Source: an uncultured Clostridia bacterium (GTDB lineage: Bacteria > Bacillota > Clostridia > Peptostreptococcales > Anaerovoracaceae). From it: a DNA stretch of 8,196 nucleotides. The position numbers were made by a program, and so were the translations under genes. Positions 7,801-8,196 of this stretch are shown in pieces. How positions within the stretch are numbered: the first letter of the stretch is position 1; each line of letters opens with the position of its first letter. The notes under the pieces were generated by a model. It saw only the letters and a program-made list of their open reading frames with translations, had not been told where the DNA came from and ran no database searches. The stretch lies in assembly GCA_946541285.1 (NCBI GenBank), contig CAMNJG010000052.1, forward strand, positions 1 to 8,196, in the 5' to 3' direction.

Positions 7801-8103
7801 CGGCTCGGTCCATCGTTTCTCTCTGGCAGCGGGTGCCGCGGACGGGGCCTGCGCGGCAGATGGCGCAGATGTAGTTGCTGCCGGTCTGCCGGCGGATCTG
7901 GCCGCGCCTGTTCCTGTGTCCCAGGTAAACGTCCTTTCCGGTTTTTTCGCTTTGGGTCTGGGCTGCGGCTGCGAGGTATCACCTTTCAGAGTCCAGTCAA
8001 ACTCTGTCCCTCCTTTTCCCCCGTAGGCAGGAACCGGTGTGCCGCAGTACGGACAGGCTTTCGCGCCGGCCCGCAGTGCTCTGCCACATTTTATACAATT
8101 CAT
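4849..8103 (-). CDS. Zinc-ribbon, acidic disordered, single-pass membrane protein of unknown function
   Basis: I do not recognise this 1084-residue protein beyond its zinc ribbon. Residues 1-24 carry MNCIKCGRAL and CPYCG, so Cys3, Cys6, Cys17 and Cys20 form a standard four-cysteine zinc ribbon. Next come two short aromatic motifs, FDWTL (35-39) and FTWDT (58-62), an Ala/Pro linker, and a helical segment at about 102-131. Residues about 525-660 are less acidic and probably partly beta-structured, with TQEVNL and TQEVDL repeated at 545 and 560. Residues about 664-866 are extremely acidic: I count 61 Asp/Glu and 4 Lys/Arg in residues 711-860. A basic island (869-883) and a helical region (941-960) precede the VRKR-flanked membrane helix at about 1004-1029 and a tail of about 55 residues. 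The positive-inside rule puts the zinc ribbon in the cytoplasm and the tail outside. ATG at 8103 follows GGGGAG and a strong promoter. A scaffold or regulatory role is possible but unproven. Confidence 0.85.
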   Translation of the reverse strand: MNCIKCGRALRAGAKACPYCGTPVPAYGGKGGTEFDWTLKGDTSQPQPRPKAKKPERTFTWDTGTGAARSAGRPAATTSAPSAAQAPSAAPAAREKRWTEPEEARQLFSFDKEHAALQQQVDQRVEKIAAERPAPAVERERREDLFVLPSEMTMDDFSDLLGESLIRESSRVLVVNQREKEPPKPPSNVYDPDPLGDAVTVSAPARAVEAETVDRGAERQPETEPVRMARPLQETVNDPAGMPEIPVEEIPRIPPKRKKPKQRSPEDQAYDPFQGKEYMVYTPVPVFISRRQPKKVPSRTSSGKAANTGPDGQVLDFGKLQNLAGDSPDGSEKEGLNLSLSAIDPGYTPEEEKRAIESFQNLLHAEEAFSKKVDQFTFLSGKEGEEAEEAWRRREEAVAEPKVSFISIEDEYQKYREDHEPPSIHMIEGRSSKNRETGDTEESADTPESESRETTAPGNYRKRGNRPVRIVRHASDRKGAQEEAAEPALTIIPEESASGEHEAKTEEASETVAAVTSSSREGKKKSRELNIKINEPSGTQFTVRTQEVNLADQASRLRDTQEVDLSKLKEGPKSVRVQVEVNHNASSSSVEVTRADDGSTVVRTVEEGEENERRYDAEGEDFLYRVPRKESFWEKNELPATRITLTDVFSPEMMEFKENWEQEEQNAKQPSGTAEESPESDPSAGEDRIDQFLSSELEKAEALETEEPEGTVDTADTAETTETRRTDGTPETDNPEEASQEPEDQETAAGESTVEESENGEKTDAADDSEEAREDIPDSEQPPEPETDLEETDDSVDMPEAEAEMDEASSEDLTEPEETGEPEEAEVGDAAADSSGQDAQTPETGEAEAAEPSEETPDEDGDDDGQSSIRRAGRIRFRYGKSKSSGEETVEPEDDAEAQQKPEEEPGTAEKPDALHRTMIVEKISEETEAEAGGEEQEAGEMQGLFSSLNHIRHRIAGAIGTAENEEVSGEDAPEADEKAVPEKDRKEREDAAPEERPVRKRISAASVMSVIIAVLIIAIVIEFAVITIRLVAPNSQGAVLIKRIEQTISGKKPNFVIEAEAQLSDGSIVELSDGSDSGEEGTV

Positions 8104-8149
8104 TTATTCTCCCCTCAGCTGGTAAGAAAATTCTGATTAGACATAGATT

Positions 8150-8178
8150 ATTATATAACAACTGATACTTCATATCAA
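8150..8178 (-). promoter_or_regulatory. strong sigma-A promoter of the zinc-ribbon/UPF0182 unit
   Basis: On the minus strand TTGATA (8178-8173, 5 of 6 matches to TTGACA) is followed by exactly 17 bases and a perfect TATAAT (8155-8150). Transcription should begin near 8143, giving a short leader of about 40 bases before the ATG at 8103. The leader contains the ribosome binding site GAGGGGAG (8116-8109). This is the best promoter in the window, and it implies housekeeping-level expression of the downstream genes. The 18 bases upstream, to the window edge, show nothing further. Confidence 0.8.
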
Positions 8179-8196
8179 TGAAATCCCTGTTACAGA

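Overview
The window most resembles the chromosome of a Clostridia-class Firmicute, possibly a Lachnospiraceae-like gut or rumen anaerobe of moderate GC. This rests on four things: a DUF951 gene directly after serS, a clostridial-style UPF0182 membrane protein, strong AGGAGG-type ribosome binding sites, and a near-consensus sigma-A promoter. The taxonomic call is an inference. No rRNA, tRNA, mobile element, CRISPR array or phage gene was seen.

All four genes lie on the minus strand and are transcribed from right to left. A strong promoter (TTGATA, 17 bases, TATAAT) at the right edge drives a 1084-residue protein that I do not recognise (8103 to 4849). It has an N-terminal four-cysteine zinc ribbon, a very long and mostly disordered acidic middle, one transmembrane helix near the C-terminus and a short tail predicted to lie outside the cell. 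A 123-base gap follows, holding hairpins but no clear promoter. Then comes a 983-residue UPF0182 multi-pass membrane protein (4725 to 1774), probably on the same transcript.

A 264-base gap with a GC-rich hairpin, a plausible promoter and a structured leader separates this from serS (1509 to 229). That leader lacks the conserved T-box sequence. Only three bases after serS is a GTG-started DUF951 small protein (225 to 34), almost certainly cotranscribed. The last 33 bases at the left edge hold nothing recognisable.

The left half is translation housekeeping: seryl-tRNA synthetase plus a small conserved metal-binding-like protein. The right half looks like an envelope-associated pair: a cytoplasmic zinc-ribbon protein anchored in the membrane and a large integral membrane protein with a large extracellular domain. 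Neither of that pair has a known biochemical role that I can state. The most unusual items are the zinc-ribbon/acidic/membrane protein, the hairpin-rich gap after it, and the non-T-box leader of serS.
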